Assembly (NCBI GenBank): GCA_964019425.1
Contig: OZ025811.1
Location: 992,001 to 1,056,000, forward strand
Length of the DNA stretch: 64,000 nucleotides
Direction of reading: 5' to 3'
Source of the DNA: Flectonema sp. DT1601
Taxonomy: Eukaryota; Euglenozoa; Diplonemea; Diplonemida; Diplonemidae
A model generated the notes under the pieces. It was not told the DNA's origin. It saw only the letters and a list, made by a program, of their open reading frames with translations, and searched no databases. The translations under genes and the position numbers were made by a program. Of the stretch, positions 42,792-52,655 are shown piece by piece. How positions within the stretch are numbered: position 1 is the first letter of the stretch; each line of letters begins with the position of its first letter.

Positions 42792-44997
42792 CGGGATAGG
42801 TGACGAGAATTGTTGTCATCCTATTAAAAGTGAGAACTACTTTGTGTAGTAGTTCTTCAAGAGGGTTAAAGAGCAGCGAGATTCTTGCTGGACGATTGGC
42901 TGTTGGGTTCCTTTCAGGTTTTTTATCGCGTTTTTCGAATTTCGGGAATTCAATTATTCTTCTTCTTGTTGCTCTTTTCTTTATTTAGGGGCTGGGCCGA
43001 AATTTTTGAAAAAGTTTTCAGGCTGCCCCATTTTTTTTTTTTTTTTTTTTTTCTCCCCGCCACAAAAAATAGCATAGATTCCCTTTTGCCCACTTCTCCA
43101 CTGACAAGAAACGAAATGCTGATTAAAAACAGCACTTTTCTCGTACCCTAACTCCCCGGATTGCTTCTCGTTTCCCTCGTTGTCTATGTTGTGGTATTGC
43201 GAATAATTTTGATTTGATATTGCGTGCCTGTTTTGTTTTAGACCAGGGGCTGGTTGCCTTCATCCACACCCACGTCCCTTTCTTACTTATTTAGAGCTTG
43301 AGAATAATTATTTCCTTTCTTTTTATTTTTGTTTGAATCGTTTTTTAGCAAATTGAATGGGGGAAAAAAAAAAAAACTTCGCACGTAGTGGCGAATATAA
43401 TAAAATAAAAACTGATTTGTTGAAAATGAAGAAACGGTTTCTTGAGCCACCCACCCTCTCGGGGATGGAAATGAGATAACTTCAACTGCCAGCTTGCTAA
43501 TTGTTTATTTATTTTATTTTTTTTAACCCTGTTTATAAATTTCTTTTTATATATTAGTAGTAGCAGCTGCACAAAAAAAAAAAAGGATTAGCCTGATAAA
43601 AAAAAATATTCTTAGAATACCATTTATCCTTAGTAATGAGGGTCTGGTGATATATCGTAGGTGGGAATTGTTTACTTTAGAACAAACATTGCTAAGCCAC
43701 TTTTTTTTTTTTTTTTTTTTGAAGTTTTTTTTTTCCCCGTTTTTTACAGCTCTTATAAACTGTATTAACGAAACTAAAAAAGAATAGGAAAAAAAAAAAA
43801 AAAAAAAAAATTAGGAATGTGACCAAATTACGTGAGTTGTTCTCTCTTCGTTACGGTTACTGTGGTGGCTGATCAATGTTTTTTATTTTAATTAACAGGA
43901 GTTGCAGAATCTTTTTTTTTTTTTTTTTTTATTGCTGAAATATCCCGTCAGCAAGTGAGATCGTGAGCGTGTGTTCTCATTTTCTCCTTTCCCCAATTCG
44001 TCTCCTTTTCGTCAAATTCGTGTTTCTCGCCCACCCGTCTTTTCCGGACTTTTTTCACCCTTTTTTTTAATTGAAGTTAACTTTTGAGCTTTTGGTCTCT
44101 AATAATCTGCTGCTTGGATATCTGATGGCCACAAGAAAAACGACTGAAAACGTTTTCTCGGAACCTGGCGCGGAGCTGACTATGTTCTTCTAGTTCTTAG
44201 TTCCGCTGTAGCAGGAAACCCTTTTTACTAAGAATGTTGCACTCAAAGTATTTGCAACAGCTACATGCTGTGAATGTGTTTTCGTGTTACTCTTATATCA
44301 AACGGAAATTAACAATGGTACGTAGACTAGATTATTTCAAATTTAATATACTTGAATGTGATTATATTATTGATTCGTCCTGTAGACGTAGTCGATGACT
44401 TACTTTCAGGTAAGGCGAGCAGCTAAATCTAATTTTACTGATAAAAAATAAGCTTACCTACGCGATCGTTGGTCGGAAGTCGACTCTCTGACAAGGTTTC
44501 ACACACAGACATGTTGAGGCCTTTTATTTATTTATTTTTTTTTTTTTCAAACCCGAAAATCTCATCATTACTTTTTTTTTTTTTTTTTTTAATGTTCGTT
44601 TTTTTTTTCCCGAGACCTTCTATTTTCCTTTTAATTTTTTAAGAAAAAAAAAAAAAAAAAAAATTAATTTTCGTTTCTCACTTTTTTTTTTTTCTTCTTT
44701 TCTTCTTCTTTTCTTCTTTCTATTCACAAGAAAACGCATTTGGCAATTTGCATTCGTCAATGCGCAGAGTGAAATTGCGTAACACAAAACGTGCAGAGTG
44801 GAAAGCAGCAGTCTTCTGAGATTTAGGCACTTACGAACTGCACGCGTAGACAAACTGTTTTGAATGTACCCAACTACTTAAGATCACTGTTAGGTCTTCC
44901 ACAGACAGGTACACAACATATAAATGTTTGAGGTAGTTTCTTCTGTTAGCGTCTTTTTGTAACTTCTTTGTTTTACACAGGCAAATTACACTTAAAG
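42792..44997. other. Intergenic region
   Basis: T/A tracts with no recognisable gene. The gene-proximal end has the acceptor ttgttttacacag at 44980, directly before the fucosidase leader. Confidence 0.6.
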
Positions 44998-46500
44998 ATG
45001 CTCAGCCTCACTATAACAGCACTAGTTGTGGGATTTAATACAATACACTTGAGACTCAAGGAGACTGTGAAGATCCCAACAAGAGAGCAAATCGATTGGT
45101 TGGATTTAGAACTTGGAGGAATGTTTAACTACGGGATTGGTATGCCTGATGCTCCCTGGGTACCACAAGGTGATGACTGTTGTTGTGGGAAGCAGGCTCC
45201 ACCTGCGATGGGTTTTAATTCAACAGCAAACATGTCGAACTGGATGGAAGGATTGACTTCAATGGGAGCTCGCTACTCTGTCTTCACTGCTTCAGGTGGA
45301 TGTGGTTATTTTCTTTGGGATACAAAACTTAAGTTTCCCGATGGAACTCCATTTAATTACACTTTAAGTAAGTCTCCGAATATCAATTCGAGAGACATAC
45401 TCGCTGACTATGTTAGAATGTCAAATGAGAATAACATAGCGACTGGTATTTACTATCAGTTCGCTTACAACTATTGGATGGGTTGGCAACATGGAGTGAT
45501 GGCTCCTCATGGTAATAACACTCCACAGCTTACTCCTCAACAGTATTTTAACTTAGTTGAGCAAGCGATGGATGAGCTGTGGGGTTCATACGGATCGTGG
45601 GCAGAGATTTGGTTTGACGGAGGGCTTCAGGGTTGGGATAACACGTCTCAGGCAAAAATTGCTCAAATGATGGCGAATAAGCAACCACAAGCTGTCGCAT
45701 TTCAAGGACCGACTACTACTCAGGCTGTTCGCTGGATTGGAAATGAACTCGGCCACGCACCAGAAGCAAACTACATCAACGCTGCTAATTCAATGGATAA
45801 TGGTCCAGGTATGTTCTCAGGTGGTATACCTGCTCCTGCTGAAGCAGACACACCATTCGCATCTGGAATACACACTTGGTGGTGGGCACCAGGTCAAACT
45901 ATAAAATCTGTCCCTGAACTGAGTACTGAATACGACAACTCAGTCGGTCACGGTGCTAACATGTTATTAGGTCTAACACCTGACTATTCAGGAAACCTAC
46001 CTGACTATCATATGAAGAGATATGTTGAGTTTGGTACCTGGATTAAAGACTGCTATGGTACTCCCGCAGCAGAACAGAAGAACATTAAAATGAACAATTC
46101 GATACTCCTCCCAGTTCCTGGAAGTAGTATTGATAGGATTTGGATTATGGAGGACTTGACTAAAGGTCAGGTCGTCACATCTTTTAGTATCGAACTTAAG
46201 GTAAATGGTATTTGGGGAGTTGGGGTACCTTGGATATTCCCTTGTTTAACTCTGGGACAATGTTCTCCAAAAATATGGAAACCAACCTCAAAAGTTGAGC
46301 CTTTCTTCTACGGAAACAGCATCGGACACAAACGAATTGTGAAAATCGGTTTTAATGACACAGTCCCGGTGGTCATTTCAAATGTGACTGCGATCAGAGT
46401 AAACCTAACTTACACATCACCTGGTACTATTCGATCACTTGCAGTGTTTAATGCCGATGGTTGTAAGGCACAGCGTCATGGAGATCCATATTTACAATAA
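44998..46500 (+). CDS. Alpha-L-fucosidase-like glycoside hydrolase (GH29)
   Basis: 500 residues. The ATG at 44998 is chosen because it follows the acceptor ttttacacag by 17 nt; the frame upstream crosses that acceptor. The N-terminus MLSLTITALVVGF is a short hydrophobic signal-like segment, so the protein probably enters the secretory pathway. GH29 features: DWLDLELGGMFNYGIG near the N-terminus (the family's usual W..x.kfGlf.HWG region), GARYSVFTASGGCGYFLWDT, then AEIWFDGG, whose Asp at about 207 is at the place of the catalytic nucleophile. A beta-sandwich-like C-terminal domain follows. There are several N-glycosylation sites (NST, NMS, NYT, NVT). Family members cleave terminal fucose from glycans in lysosomes or outside the cell. 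An imperfect hairpin CGTTCC/GGAAACG lies 17 nt after the stop. Confidence 0.88.
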   Translation: MLSLTITALVVGFNTIHLRLKETVKIPTREQIDWLDLELGGMFNYGIGMPDAPWVPQGDDCCCGKQAPPAMGFNSTANMSNWMEGLTSMGARYSVFTASGGCGYFLWDTKLKFPDGTPFNYTLSKSPNINSRDILADYVRMSNENNIATGIYYQFAYNYWMGWQHGVMAPHGNNTPQLTPQQYFNLVEQAMDELWGSYGSWAEIWFDGGLQGWDNTSQAKIAQMMANKQPQAVAFQGPTTTQAVRWIGNELGHAPEANYINAANSMDNGPGMFSGGIPAPAEADTPFASGIHTWWWAPGQTIKSVPELSTEYDNSVGHGANMLLGLTPDYSGNLPDYHMKRYVEFGTWIKDCYGTPAAEQKNIKMNNSILLPVPGSSIDRIWIMEDLTKGQVVTSFSIELKVNGIWGVGVPWIFPCLTLGQCSPKIWKPTSKVEPFFYGNSIGHKRIVKIGFNDTVPVVISNVTAIRVNLTYTSPGTIRSLAVFNADGCKAQRHGDPYLQ

Positions 46501-46768
46501 ATTATTATTTACTCAGCGTTCCTTTTTAGGAAACGTCACTAACCTGGGTTATGACAAGCCTCGTAGTTGTATTTTAGTTGCGCAGCAGTCAGATTCCTAA
46601 TATATTTCGAGAAAAAGAAAAAGAAAATTTAAATTCGCAAAAAAAACCATCCAACTGTCTTCCTAAAATTCGTATTCTCATTTGTCTGGAAATGAAGAAC
46701 TAAAGTTATAAATTAATCTGTGAGTGATTGTTAATTATTTTAAACAAGTCTACGAATACAACATCAAC

Positions 46769-48019
46769 ATGACGATCTCTTTAGCTGACCTACAAAAAGA
46801 ACTCTCAGTTATGATAAATGAAGATCGATCACGTGCAAAGCAGCAAGTCGATAGATTTGGAATAGACGTCTTAAAAGGGATTTTTATATTTCTTCCACAT
46901 CGAGTGCTGAGGGTTGCTTCTACGTGTTCTTTAGATTGGAAGGGAATTATAAAAAATGATGTTGAATTAAATGAGAGATTGACTAATTCTCAGATACTAC
47001 AAAGCCTCCAAAAACATATCAAAAAAGAGTATTTCAGACTACTTGAATATCATCCAATGAGAAAACTACTTCAGAAGATTGTCATATACAAACGAATTCA
47101 ACAAACAAGAGGAAGTTCAGATCCAAAACACACCATCGTATCACTTACTGAGGATATGAATGATATTCATAGACATCATGTTTCCGTGTCAGATGATTTT
47201 AAAAAAGGTTATTTTAAAGATGTAGTTTACTTTAAAGTTCCTGTCAATCAAAATGAAGAGTTCCTTCATTTTAGAGTTTGGAAGGAAATCAATCCACAAA
47301 GTGATACACCAGATGGAGATGTTAAGTGTTCATCTGGTATCGAATATGATAAAACAAAAATAGAAATTCGATGGACGAAGAAGAAGACGGTTCGACAGGA
47401 GACTACAATATCAGAACTTGATTCTTTAAAACAAACATATCGACGGATCTGTAAAGGAAGTTCAAAACCAACTGTTGAAGAATTATTAATTCCAGTCGAA
47501 GACAAAATAATCTTCTTCAATGAAAGAAAACTCTGCAGTGCAATAGAACTGATTGTTGGAGCATCTCACTGTAAATTCCTCACAGAACTGTTTGGTATTT
47601 CTGATAGTGAAGGAGGCTTTTCACAACTAATGTCGATTTTAGGCGCAGGTGGTTGGCCGTACTCTTGGCCTGAAGAGTGTTTGCTATCAGTCAGTCCTGT
47701 GAAATTACGAACAGAAACAGCAACAATGCTGTCGTTAGTTCTCATAGATGAACCGACCACTCCTCCGATTATCAGAGCGAAGGTATTTACGCTTATAATG
47801 AATCTTGATACGACAACTTTAGTGTTCGCTGCTTTTAATTCATTCTCAGAATTAATATCTGACGCTGTGGAGAAATTAAATCGTCTTGAAATGACGCGTT
47901 ACAAACATCACACGATGGCGCGTTTTTTAAAACTAAATATTGATCCTTCAATCAGCAGTATCAGAGATCCTATTATCACTGAAGAACAGACAGCTTTAGA
48001 AGAAAGTTGGCTTCCTTAA
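46769..48019 (+). CDS. Unknown protein of 416 residues
   Basis: The ATG at 46769 follows the acceptor ttttaaacaag by about 20 nt. The sequence is well mixed, with no signal peptide or membrane span. Residues about 30-60 (LKGIFIFLPHRVLRVASTCSLDWKG) resemble the first helices of an F-box, where L..lP...l...s.vc..W is typical; this is a weak match. A possible helical-repeat-like section (LRTETATMLSLVLIDEP, RAKVFTLIMNL) lies in the last third. It could be a substrate adaptor of an SCF-type ligase, but that is speculation. Confidence 0.8.
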   Translation: MTISLADLQKELSVMINEDRSRAKQQVDRFGIDVLKGIFIFLPHRVLRVASTCSLDWKGIIKNDVELNERLTNSQILQSLQKHIKKEYFRLLEYHPMRKLLQKIVIYKRIQQTRGSSDPKHTIVSLTEDMNDIHRHHVSVSDDFKKGYFKDVVYFKVPVNQNEEFLHFRVWKEINPQSDTPDGDVKCSSGIEYDKTKIEIRWTKKKTVRQETTISELDSLKQTYRRICKGSSKPTVEELLIPVEDKIIFFNERKLCSAIELIVGASHCKFLTELFGISDSEGGFSQLMSILGAGGWPYSWPEECLLSVSPVKLRTETATMLSLVLIDEPTTPPIIRAKVFTLIMNLDTTTLVFAAFNSFSELISDAVEKLNRLEMTRYKHHTMARFLKLNIDPSISSIRDPIITEEQTALEESWLP

Positions 48020-48157
48020 AAATAGATCATTTACACTTAACTTTCTTTTGTTGATAATTATGTTATGTTTTTGTTTTGTTTTTTTTTATCTCTTTTTTTT
48101 TTTTTTACAGTGAGGGTGGGGGTTTCTTTTTTTTTTTTTTTTCCCCCCAACACGATT

Positions 48158-48664
48158 ATGTCTCCAGTAGTGAAACCTCGAGGTAAATATGGAACTGCAA
48201 AAAAACAATCTAAATCACTTCGAGAAATATATGAAGAAACTTGCATCGAGACTAAAGTAACACCTAACAGTGTTTTTTTAAATAACCTTCCTAACAAGGT
48301 AGGAATGGTTCTAAACAGTGACACATTAGATTTAAGTAGAAACTATGTTGGAGACAGAGGGTTGGTACCTGTTTTAGCAATCGTTCAGAGAAGTCCGCAA
48401 CTTCAAAAGCTGAATTTCAGTGAAAACGGTCTTCGGAATAATGCGATAAAGGCAATGGTCGCAGTCTTGAAACATCATCCTGAAGTTGTTTCGATAGACG
48501 TATCTGATAATTACATCTCTGAAGGAGCTGGAAAAGCTTTGGAAAGTCTTCTCAAGGAAAACACTCGTATCACAGACCTGCAATTTAACAATACAAAGAT
48601 TGATGTCGATCTTCGTCTGAAATTAAAAGAACTCTTATCAACCAATAATAAACTTGTTGGGTAG
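48158..48664 (+). CDS. Small leucine-rich-repeat protein
   Basis: 168 residues. The ATG at 48158 comes after a pyrimidine tract and the acceptor ttttacag at 48110; the frame upstream is a translated T run and is not counted. After a basic N-terminus (KPRGKYGTAKK) there are about four repeats of the ribonuclease-inhibitor type: LDLSRNYVGDRGLVPVL, LNFSENGLRNNAIKAMV, IDVSDNYISEGAGKALE, LQFNNTKIDVDLRLKLK. Such repeats bind protein partners. Small LRR proteins of this sort are common in flagellate proteomes; the partner is unknown. Confidence 0.85.
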   Translation: MSPVVKPRGKYGTAKKQSKSLREIYEETCIETKVTPNSVFLNNLPNKVGMVLNSDTLDLSRNYVGDRGLVPVLAIVQRSPQLQKLNFSENGLRNNAIKAMVAVLKHHPEVVSIDVSDNYISEGAGKALESLLKENTRITDLQFNNTKIDVDLRLKLKELLSTNNKLVG

Positions 48665-49002
48665 AAGCAATAGGCGTGTTTTGATTATTCACATAGTTAG
48701 TAGCTCTATATTTCTAACTTGCTTTCTTATTAGTAAATTATTGTTTTGATCCCTCTTTTTTTTTTTTTTTCCTCCACAAAAATGAGTTTTATTAACGAAA
48801 TCACTTGGCCTGCCTCCCTTTCGGGTGCTGCAGTGATGTAGTTGTATATAATTTTATTCAACATAAATTTTTTTTTTTTTTTTTTGAAAAAAAAATTAAA
48901 TAACCATTATAAAAAGGCTGAAAAATATTATTTACTGAATTCTTACAATTATTCAACAATTAGCTCTTTTTTAACAGCAGACATGTTATTTTGATTAAAA
49001 AA
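48665..49002. other. Intergenic region with a tiny upstream frame
   Basis: T runs at about 48757-48770 and 48870-48885. The acceptor ttaacagcag ends at 48980. A three-codon upstream frame (48983-48994) lies in the leader of the next gene and overlaps the bases just before its ATG. Confidence 0.5.
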
Positions 49003-50241
49003 ATGTTTGGTTGTGACGAAGGTGTTGTAGAATTGATTTGTTTGATTGCGATCGGATGTTGTGTTCAGATAACGTTTTTAATTTCAACTGATGCAAGTGG
49101 ACGAACGCAATTAACCGGAACAGGACCTACCGAACTACGGGATGGACTTAATAATTTAATAAAACAAAGTCATCAAAAAACACCTGAAAAAATCAAAAAA
49201 AAAAAAATCAAAACATTAAATAGTGATAACAGAAAAACACGACAGCAGCTGGAAGACGAGCTTCGTGAGGCTGATTCTTATGCAAGTCGAGCGACTGACA
49301 AACTATCGAAAATTAAAGTTAAACAATTGGAAGAAGAAATGACTTTTGCAACGAACACCGTTGATAAAATATTATACGAAATAAAGAATATGGATAGCAC
49401 AAACGATCCTCCGTTTGCTTCTCCCCAATTTAATCCTCCTCCTCAGAAATATGTTTCTGATAATCTGAACACACTGATTGGTATCTCCACCATCAACAGA
49501 AAGAAGCAAAATTACCTTTTCGGAACGGTATCGAACATTATGGAAAGAATATCGGAAGAGGAAAAGAAAAGTATAAAAATAATTATAATGAATGGAAACG
49601 TTCCCGCATCGGATCACACGGATGTCAAGAAAGTGAGAGAAACTTTTGCTTCAGAAATAGAAGAAGGATTTATTGTAATAAAGGAACGTTCAGAACCATA
49701 TCCACAACTACAAGACTCAAGTAAGTTAACCCTGAGATGGGGAGATTCTAAAGAGAGAGTTATGTGGAGATCAAAACAAGTATTGGACGTGTCATCGTTG
49801 ATGGGATTCGCATCTGACTATCCGAAGTATAAGTACTTCTTAATGCTCGAAGATGATGTTAAAGTCGCTGAATCATTCCCAACAGCTATTCGAACATGGG
49901 TCGACTCTCACCTAACTTCCAGAACTGATTGGTTGGTCGCATCATTTTACAATCCTTGGAAAGTAACAGACATGCAGCTGATTCCAAATTATAATTTCTT
50001 TGGTGTCATCGGTCAGCTCTTTCGTATTCACGATCTCCCTCATGTCACAAATTATCTTCTCAAGAATTACGATGAGTCACCACTCGATTGGTTGTTTGTT
50101 GATTACCTTACAAAATATAATAAGACAATGATTGCTCACTCACCTTCATTATTTCAGCATTTGGGAGTAGTTTCTAGTCTGGCTAACAAAGTACAGCCGA
50201 GTAGAGCTGCGGAATTTGATGAATTTCCACTAAAGAAATAA
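49003..50241 (+). CDS. MGAT4-like glycosyltransferase (GT54), type II membrane protein
   Basis: 412 residues from the ATG at 49003. Residues about 9-28 (VELICLIAIGCCVQITFLIS) form a signal anchor, giving a Golgi type II topology. A charged stem with coiled-coil character (about 60-130) follows. The catalytic part aligns by eye with N-acetylglucosaminyltransferase IV: LNTLIGISTINRKKQNYL, RWGDSKERVMWRSKQVLD, FLMLEDDVKV (acidic metal motif at 283-285), FFGVIGQLFRIHDLP, SPLDWLFVDYL and SPSLFQHLGVVSSL. MGAT4 adds GlcNAc in beta-1,4 linkage to the alpha-1,3-mannose arm of N-glycans. The usual C-terminal lectin-like domain of animal MGAT4 is absent: the protein ends just after the catalytic core. 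Exact acceptor specificity is unknown. Confidence 0.88.
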   Translation: MFGCDEGVVELICLIAIGCCVQITFLISTDASGRTQLTGTGPTELRDGLNNLIKQSHQKTPEKIKKKKIKTLNSDNRKTRQQLEDELREADSYASRATDKLSKIKVKQLEEEMTFATNTVDKILYEIKNMDSTNDPPFASPQFNPPPQKYVSDNLNTLIGISTINRKKQNYLFGTVSNIMERISEEEKKSIKIIIMNGNVPASDHTDVKKVRETFASEIEEGFIVIKERSEPYPQLQDSSKLTLRWGDSKERVMWRSKQVLDVSSLMGFASDYPKYKYFLMLEDDVKVAESFPTAIRTWVDSHLTSRTDWLVASFYNPWKVTDMQLIPNYNFFGVIGQLFRIHDLPHVTNYLLKNYDESPLDWLFVDYLTKYNKTMIAHSPSLFQHLGVVSSLANKVQPSRAAEFDEFPLKK

Positions 50242-50523
50242 CCATGTTGAAATACACTACGAGACTTAGAGTGGTCGGTTATAGTCCATAACACAATCTT
50301 ATACTTTGAGTTCCATATGTTATGTATTTGGGTTCTGTTGCTTGTATAAACAAAAAAGAAATATGAAATGTTACGTTTCCTTCTCAGAAACAGCAACAAT
50401 GAGTCAATTTATGTGTCTTCATGGAAGGGATGGTTTTATTATTATTTATTGTATTGAAGTTTATTATTATTATTTTTATTCTAATTTCAGTGGTCGTCCA
50501 TTTGGAAGGAAAGAACGTAAACA

Positions 50524-51032
50524 ATGTTGGTAGCGCAGGCGATTCCAGCCCTACTGGGACAGGTGTTAGGTGACGGAGTTCACACAGCATTATTAATGCA
50601 ACATGATGGATCTGTATTAGGAAGTAAAAGTGTAACAGAATCAGCACAAGATGAGATTGAAGAAGCAAACTTATCGACTGCTATCGAAGCAGGAGTGCTG
50701 TGGGAGACATACAGTCAGGTAACACAACCACTACCTCAACCACACTCTCTTAGGTGCGTCGCTGTTGAGTGTGAGGGACGTCGTCTTTGTGTCGTCGAAA
50801 TCAGCCAACTTCTCCTTTGCATCGTTTCAGACTTATCAGTCGGCATTGGAATGCTTCGTAGAAAGGCAAGCGTACTCGCTGCCCATTTGAAAGGTTTGTC
50901 GTCGTTTTTTCTGTTCGTTTTCTTTTAGATAATACAAATTGAAGTAAACAACCCAACTCACAAACAGAACCTTTTGAGAAGATCTTCGCTCAACTCGATA
51001 ACCCAGAGAGCCCACGTGTCGAGGGTTTGTAG
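50524..51032 (+). CDS. LAMTOR2: LAMTOR2/p14-like roadblock protein (Ragulator subunit), 2 exons
   Basis: Exons 50524-50893 and 50968-51032 (intron 74 nt, GTTTGT to AACAG) give 144 residues. The last exon completes the fold: HLKEPFEKIFAQL matches the C-terminal helix of LAMTOR2. Family marks: start MLVAQAIPALLGQVLGDGVH, then ALLMQHDGSVLG (human ...LLLNNEGSLLA), CVAVECEGRRLCVVEISQLLLC (human ...MDCMEGRVAITRVANLLLC) and VGIGMLRRKASVL (human VGFGMLKAKAQAL). LAMTOR2 pairs with LAMTOR3 in Ragulator, which anchors Rag GTPases and mTORC1 signalling on late endosomes. There is an extra acidic insert (SAQDEIEEANLS). Acceptor ttctaatttcag lies 34 nt before the ATG. Confidence 0.88.
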
Positions 51033-51417
51033 TGAAGTCGTTGTGAAGCTGTTTTAGCCGCATAGCATCTGTTGTGTTGTTTAATGTAATCAACGCAGAT
51101 GATGTTGGGTTGGGGAGTTACTTCCCGCAGTCTTATCTGCTTCCCTTCAATTCGATGTTTCAAAGAGGTAGCGAGTTCACCCTCTTACCAACACGGGAGT
51201 TCAACTCCTGGCACGTGTTGCTTTCCACGAGTTTTGTCAGCAGCAGCATTGTGATCGCGAGGAGCTGTTGTAGTGTTCTGTTATGTCGGAGAGAGACTGG
51301 TCGTATTTTGAGTGCTAAAATATTATTTCTTTTTCAACAGTAGAATAGAATTGCTGCGCGTTCTCCTTTCTTTTGTTATGCGAACTTTTCATAAAAACAT
51401 TCTTCACAGTCCACAAC
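51033..51417. other. Intergenic region
   Basis: Less AT-rich than most gaps. Two possible acceptors: tttttcaacag ending at 51341 and attcttcacag ending at 51409, the latter 8 nt before the next ATG. An open frame (ATG 51158, 62 codons) has no recognised features. Confidence 0.5.
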
Positions 51418-52206
51418 ATGTCACAACTGTGTCCATCTATAAAAGCTCATCTAATACTACATCACGGAGATGGTTTCCAAAATAATAAAAAAAGTGAAGT
51501 AGTCGAAGAATTGAAATGGAGACAACGGGTTCGGAATGCTATTCAAAAACAACAGCAAAAATTGACTCCCGTCAGCAGCATTTCTAAATTTGATTGTCAA
51601 CTAATGGCTGCCAACAGGATTCAAAAGTCACGTGAAATCACTACAATGCTCGGAAAGGAATTGTTTCCAAACACTAAATCAGAACCAACAGCAGAGTGCG
51701 ATTCAAAGAAGGAAACAGTCACGAGTATGGCAACTACTTGTCTTTATAACACAGCAGAAGCACTACATACAGGTAGTCATTCTTCTCTTCATGATGTTCT
51801 TGATTACGTTCATAATAAAAGAGAAAATCCAACTGTTACGAAACCACCTCCAGAAACCATCTTGCGATCAGGTGTAAAGAAACATCGACGTGTTATAAAA
51901 CGAAAGAAGTCTCCGTATGAAGTTGGTAAATCACCAGGTTGGGTCGCTCTCAGTGAATATTCTGATTTTGATGAGAAGACAACTTCTTCTGGAATTAGAA
52001 TTCCATTAGACATCGAGAGAATTAAGAATATATCACAATCACAGTCTCTTCACACAAATACTAATGACTGTAACGCCACTGAGTCAATCGAGCAACAAAT
52101 TACTTATTCTTCGGAATTACTACTACGAGCTGAGGCGATGAACTTCAGTTCAACAGATCAAGATGGAATCTCTTCGGAATTTATTACGTCTGCAAATGAG
52201 TTTTAG
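51418..52206 (+). CDS. Unknown hydrophilic protein of 262 residues
   Basis: The ATG is 8 nt after the acceptor attcttcacag. The protein is polar with no membrane span. A short helical stretch (EVVEELKWRQRVRNAIQKQQQKL) lies at about residues 27-50, and a basic patch (GVKKHRRVIKRKKSP) at about 151-165 could be a nuclear-localisation or microtubule-binding region. The C-terminal third is Ser/Thr-rich. No family recognised. Confidence 0.78.
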   Translation: MSQLCPSIKAHLILHHGDGFQNNKKSEVVEELKWRQRVRNAIQKQQQKLTPVSSISKFDCQLMAANRIQKSREITTMLGKELFPNTKSEPTAECDSKKETVTSMATTCLYNTAEALHTGSHSSLHDVLDYVHNKRENPTVTKPPPETILRSGVKKHRRVIKRKKSPYEVGKSPGWVALSEYSDFDEKTTSSGIRIPLDIERIKNISQSQSLHTNTNDCNATESIEQQITYSSELLLRAEAMNFSSTDQDGISSEFITSANEF

Positions 52207-52655
52207 ATTGAAAAACAATAAAAATGTCCACACCTTCACATTACTTTACTTTTTGTAACATACGTCACATCGATTGCTAGAGATAGTATTAATCAGATGA
52301 ATATAAAGAAATCCTCAATTTCTATTTCTATTTAGATATCATTTTATTCTATTTCTTATGTTGTTATGATTGTTGTCAGTTGCTACTCCTGTAGTCTCTT
52401 GAGAAAGCAATTGATAACTTCATTTCCTTAACGACGGTCGCAGAAGTGCTGCCTGCCGGTAGGCTTCTGGTTATACGAACTGTTTTGATATTTTGTATTT
52501 AAAATTTTTAAATAAAGTAAATCAACAACTCCGACAGGAAAAAAAAACACATTTGAAAGTAATCAAACAAGTTAACGGATGGGTCGCCTAAACTTGTAAG
52601 TCTTATTATGTAGAAGTAATGTCAGCTTTCACAGTCTCAGTTGGGCCTTAAAAAA
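52207..52655. other. Intergenic region
   Basis: AT-rich DNA with few long T runs. The acceptor cacagtctcag at 52640 is 15 nt before the next ATG. Nothing else seen. Confidence 0.55.

Noticed and set aside
51158-51343. A 62-codon frame between LAMTOR2 and the next gene
   Set aside because: It contains the likely acceptor of the downstream gene at its 3' end and shows no known motif.
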